Origin: Castellaniella sp036379515
Lineage (GTDB): Bacteria; Pseudomonadota; Gammaproteobacteria; Burkholderiales; Burkholderiaceae_B
DNA: 64,000 bases
NCBI RefSeq assembly: GCF_036379515.1
Contig: NZ_DASVGN010000038.1
Location: forward strand, 1 to 64,000
Direction of reading: 5' to 3'
Notes under the pieces: model-generated
The model's input: only the letters and a program-made list of their open reading frames with translations
What the model was told of the DNA's origin: nothing
The model's database searches: none
Part shown: positions 61,654-64,000 of the stretch, piece after piece
How positions within the stretch are numbered: position 1 is the stretch's first letter
Layout of the letters: each line of letters starts with the position of its first letter
Position numbers and translations under genes: made by a program

Positions 61654-62487
61654 ATGGCCGTCCGCATCAACCCATCCACGCTCATTGGAATCCTCGCAAG
61701 CATCGTGCTGCTTGCCGTCGTGCTTTTCCTTTCGGCGACCAGCCCACGACTGTTCATCGATCTCCCTGGGCTGGGCATCGTTCTGCTGGGCACGGCGGCC
61801 GCGACATTCATCGCCTATCCTTTGCGCGAAGTCATGCGCATCTTTGGCCTCCTGCGCACTGTGCTGCATAGTGAATATCTGCCCATCGATCAGGATCTGG
61901 AAGATCTGAGCACCGTGGCCCGTGTCTGGATGCAAAGCGACGTCCGCGCCGTAGAAAAGTCACTCGAAAAAGTCTCGAACCCGTTTTTGCGCACTGGCGT
62001 GCAACTCGTGATCGACAACGTGCCTGAGCAGGACATCATGGATCTGCTGCAGTGGCGGATCGCACGGGTCAAGGCCAAGGAACACGCCGAAGCGCAGCTG
62101 TTCCGCGTCATGGCTGGATTCGCACCCGCCTTTGGCATGGTAGGAACGCTGGTCGGCCTGGTCAATCTTCTGTACCTGCTCGGGAGTGGAGACATGACCG
62201 CCATCGGCCGCGAGATGGCGCTGGCCCTGATGACCACTTTTTACGGGGTGCTGCTGGCGAACCTGGTTTTCAAGCCGGTGGCCGTCAAACTCGAGCGCCG
62301 TACGGAACAACGCCTGATCCTCATGAATACCCTGGCACAGGGCATTTCCATGATGAGTCAGAAACGTAGCCCCGCCCTGATGCGCGAAACGTTGAAAGCC
62401 TTCATGGCCGAGGTGCAAGACGACATTCACGAGCGCCGACAGCCTGCGTTGGCCACTTCGCGCACTACCGAGCACGTCGGCTTATGA
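61654..62487 (+). CDS. MotA/ExbB-family proton channel protein
   Basis: Encodes 277 residues with four expected membrane helices (two near residues 8-60, two near 150-210). MotA-type text is visible in the last pair: FAPAFGMVGTLVGLVNLLY and MALALMTTFYGVLLANLVF. The loop between helices 2 and 3 is long and cytosolic, as in MotA. It overlaps the OmpA/MotB-like gene by 4 bases, so the two form an ion-driven stator-like complex. No flagellar gene is in the window, so it may be a flagellar stator or a stand-alone energy transducer. Confidence 0.85.
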   Translation: MAVRINPSTLIGILASIVLLAVVLFLSATSPRLFIDLPGLGIVLLGTAAATFIAYPLREVMRIFGLLRTVLHSEYLPIDQDLEDLSTVARVWMQSDVRAVEKSLEKVSNPFLRTGVQLVIDNVPEQDIMDLLQWRIARVKAKEHAEAQLFRVMAGFAPAFGMVGTLVGLVNLLYLLGSGDMTAIGREMALALMTTFYGVLLANLVFKPVAVKLERRTEQRLILMNTLAQGISMMSQKRSPALMRETLKAFMAEVQDDIHERRQPALATSRTTEHVGL

Positions 62488-63647
62488 GGCGCTACCCCGG
62501 CGAGTTGCAGCCGGCACAAGCCATCGCCCAACGCATGCAGTCGCTGCAGGCGGAACTGCAGCAGGCGCGGCGTCATTTGCAACGCGAACGGCGCAACCAG
62601 GAGCCTGGGGTACGCTGGGGCCTCGGCTCGGTGGACTCGCAACCACAGGGCGAAGAGTGGCTGATCACCTATCTGGATATGGTCACTTTACTGATGGTGG
62701 CCATGATCATGATGCTGGCCCTGTCGGGTTCTCTCCACAAGCCTGCCGAAGCCGCCTCCTCAGCAAAGACCCCGCACGGTCCAACCCTTTCCAGCGACCT
62801 GCGCACGGCCCCGCCAAGCCTTGTGACTCCAGGCCCGGAAACCGAGGCGCACCATACCGCTGCCCCCGCAGACCCCCCGGCGCAAGAATCGGATCCTGCC
62901 GTGCCGACACTCGCGCCTCTTGCCGGCACGTTCCCTGACCCAACGCTGCCCTTGCAGCCCAATGAACCCGAAGTGCTCACGCCGACTCCCTCAGAAGAGG
63001 CTTTGCCCTCCTCGGAAAAGGCTCTGCCACCCGCAGAAGAGGCTTTGCCCCTCCCCGCCCCCGCACCAGCAACAACACCAGAAGCGACGGCTCCGCCTCC
63101 TTCGGCACTACCGCCTGCGGCTGAGCCTGCCGCGGTAGAGCTCTCCGAGCCGACGAAATCCTCATCCCCTGTTCCGGCACCTGCTGCCTCCGATGCCCAG
63201 ACCGAAGGCGAGACGGTTGCGGCTTCTCTTGCACTCGGAGAACTGGGCAAGGACGTCGAAGTCGTCGTCAACAAACGCTCGGTCAGTTTTCGCATCAACA
63301 GCGAGATCCTGTTTGGCACGGGGCAGACAGATTTGAGTGACGAAGGGTTGGCCGTATTGAAACGGACGGCGCAGGTCCTGGTCAATGCAGGCTATGACAT
63401 TACGGTAGAGGGACACACGGATTCCGTGCCGTTGCGCAGCGGCGCCGCCTATCCGTCGAACTGGGAGCTCTCCAGCGCGCGTGCGAGTCGCGTCGTCCGG
63501 TACCTGCAAGCCAATGGCATCGCGAAATCGCATCTCAAGGCCGTGGGGTTCGCAGATTCGGACCCTATTGCAGATAACGGTACCCCCGAAGGCCGGGCGC
63601 GCAACCGGCGCGTCGAACTGGTCGTGGCCAAGCATCGCGACGAATGA
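62484..63647 (+). CDS. MotB-like OmpA-domain protein with long Pro/Ala-rich linker
   Basis: Encodes 387 residues. Layout: a 58-residue cytosolic head with a short coiled coil (AQRMQSLQAELQQARRHL), one membrane helix (59-84) with the proton-carrying Asp65 in LITYLDMVTLLMV, a Pro/Ala/Glu-rich linker (about 85-235), and an OmpA peptidoglycan-binding domain (about 250-385; ILFGTGQTDLSDEGLAVL, VEGHTDSVPLR, GRARNRRVELVV). The linker is much longer than in typical MotB and includes a 7-residue motif repeated three times. It is coupled to the MotA-like gene. Confidence 0.87.
   Translation: MRRYPGELQPAQAIAQRMQSLQAELQQARRHLQRERRNQEPGVRWGLGSVDSQPQGEEWLITYLDMVTLLMVAMIMMLALSGSLHKPAEAASSAKTPHGPTLSSDLRTAPPSLVTPGPETEAHHTAAPADPPAQESDPAVPTLAPLAGTFPDPTLPLQPNEPEVLTPTPSEEALPSSEKALPPAEEALPLPAPAPATTPEATAPPPSALPPAAEPAAVELSEPTKSSSPVPAPAASDAQTEGETVAASLALGELGKDVEVVVNKRSVSFRINSEILFGTGQTDLSDEGLAVLKRTAQVLVNAGYDITVEGHTDSVPLRSGAAYPSNWELSSARASRVVRYLQANGIAKSHLKAVGFADSDPIADNGTPEGRARNRRVELVVAKHRDE
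62991..63053 (+). repeat. Three imperfect 21-bp tandem repeats in the MotB-like linker
   Basis: Units at 62991-63011, 63012-63032 and 63033-63053 encode SEEALPS, SEKALPP and AEEALPL. They differ by a few bases each, so copy number may vary by slippage. The repeat lengthens the periplasmic linker between the membrane helix and the OmpA domain. Confidence 0.8.
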
Positions 63648-63676
63648 ATCAAGGGGTCAGCCTGACCACAGGTCTC

Positions 63677-63973
63677 TCAGATCTGTTCGAAGCGCTCGTA
63701 GCGGCGGTCCGTCGTGACTTCTTCGTGTGTGACATCACTGACGCGCGCCAGCGGTGGGCCTCGCAGCAACCAGGACAGCATGCGGTCGATGGCGTTGCGA
63801 TCGCCTTGAAGCAGTGCCTCGACCCGGCCGTCAGGCAAATTGCGCACCCAGCCACCGAGCTTGAGAACATGGGCCTGGCGTACCGTCGCCGCCCGGAACC
63901 CGACGCCATGAACTTTGCCGCTGATGAAGACGGACAAGGTTTCAACCTCGTGGCGTTCACCCAGTGATTTCAC
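63677..63973 (-). CDS. acyP: Acylphosphatase
   Basis: Encodes 98 residues from a GTG at 63973. It hydrolyses acyl phosphates. The active-site loop is visible with its Arg: SGKVHGVGFRAATVRQA, followed by LGGWVRNLPDGRVEALLQG with the catalytic Asn (VRN). The C-terminus ends RRYERFEQI, usual for the family. Convergent with the MotB-like gene, 29 bases apart. Confidence 0.94.
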   Translation of the reverse strand: MKSLGERHEVETLSVFISGKVHGVGFRAATVRQAHVLKLGGWVRNLPDGRVEALLQGDRNAIDRMLSWLLRGPPLARVSDVTHEEVTTDRRYERFEQI

Positions 63974-64000
63974 TTCAGTAATCCTCGTATGCGCGCGGTG

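Noticed and set aside
62669..63385. Gly/Ser/Ala-rich minus-strand frame resembling a PE_PGRS-like or adhesin repeat protein
   Set aside because: It is the complement of the Pro/Ala-rich linker of the MotB-like gene; the low complexity explains it.

Overview
The window is about 64 kb of GC-rich bacterial chromosome. Several things fit a betaproteobacterium of the Burkholderiales, most likely an Alcaligenaceae-type organism: the glnA-ntrB-ntrC operon with a sigma-54 promoter, fabA-fabB, a gamma/beta-type ugpBAEC transporter, epd-fumC, the yicC/rph/rdgB/hemW neighbourhood, OxyR with Cys199/Cys208, and many solute-binding-protein ABC transporters. No rRNA, phage, intact IS or CRISPR array is visible. 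The genus is an inference.

Layout. 1-2250 is a scrap-yard of accessory DNA: a complete Gp49/HigB-type toxin with its XRE antitoxin (cut by the window edge), a fragment of an AbiEi-type antitoxin joined to the tail of a TraI/TrwC relaxase, and a zeta-type toxin kinase with an internal deletion followed by its small partner gene. 2248-11000 holds ordinary single genes: a PNPOx-family protein divergent from a LysR regulator, an Asp/Glu racemase, an Ada-like alkyltransferase/AraC fusion, a membrane diguanylate cyclase, a Firmicutes-type GMP reductase, ArsB and an SDR. 11163-15857 is a five-gene unit (core MetE-like methyltransferase, NMT1-type ABC transporter, PanB-like hydroxymethyltransferase) whose substrate I cannot name; it is the best candidate for an undescribed system. 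After a tRNA-Ile2(CAU) come a SecD-like lipoprotein, an acyl-CoA synthetase and a second, taurine/sulfonate-like ABC transporter (18683-21225), then a polar amino-acid ABC system lacking an ATPase gene (21222-23510).

23773-34206 contains an unusual old-yellow-enzyme homologue, YqeY, a TANGO2-like NRDE protein, fabA-fabB (unsaturated fatty-acid synthesis), two MFS transporters behind yicC, and rph-rdgB-hemW. 34228-38341 is the nitrogen control operon, with three NtrC-like sites spaced 31-32 bp ahead of a consensus sigma-54 promoter. 38463-44000 holds fpr, ridA, recG, oxyR and a branched-chain amino-acid binding protein; 44113-48345 the glycerol-3-phosphate importer ugpBAEC (minus strand); 48585-53393 proC and livHMGF, with a probable remnant of the lost first gene at 49619.

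53509-63973 contains a beta-class GST, a hydroxyacid dehydrogenase next to epd (possible vitamin B6 link), fumC, a DUF488-NfeD-slipin unit, a redoxin, small orphan genes, a cupin, an AhpD-like protein, a MotA/MotB-like channel pair with an unusually long Pro/Ala-rich linker, and acylphosphatase. Everything here was read by eye; family names rest on motifs and remembered homologues, not on database searches.
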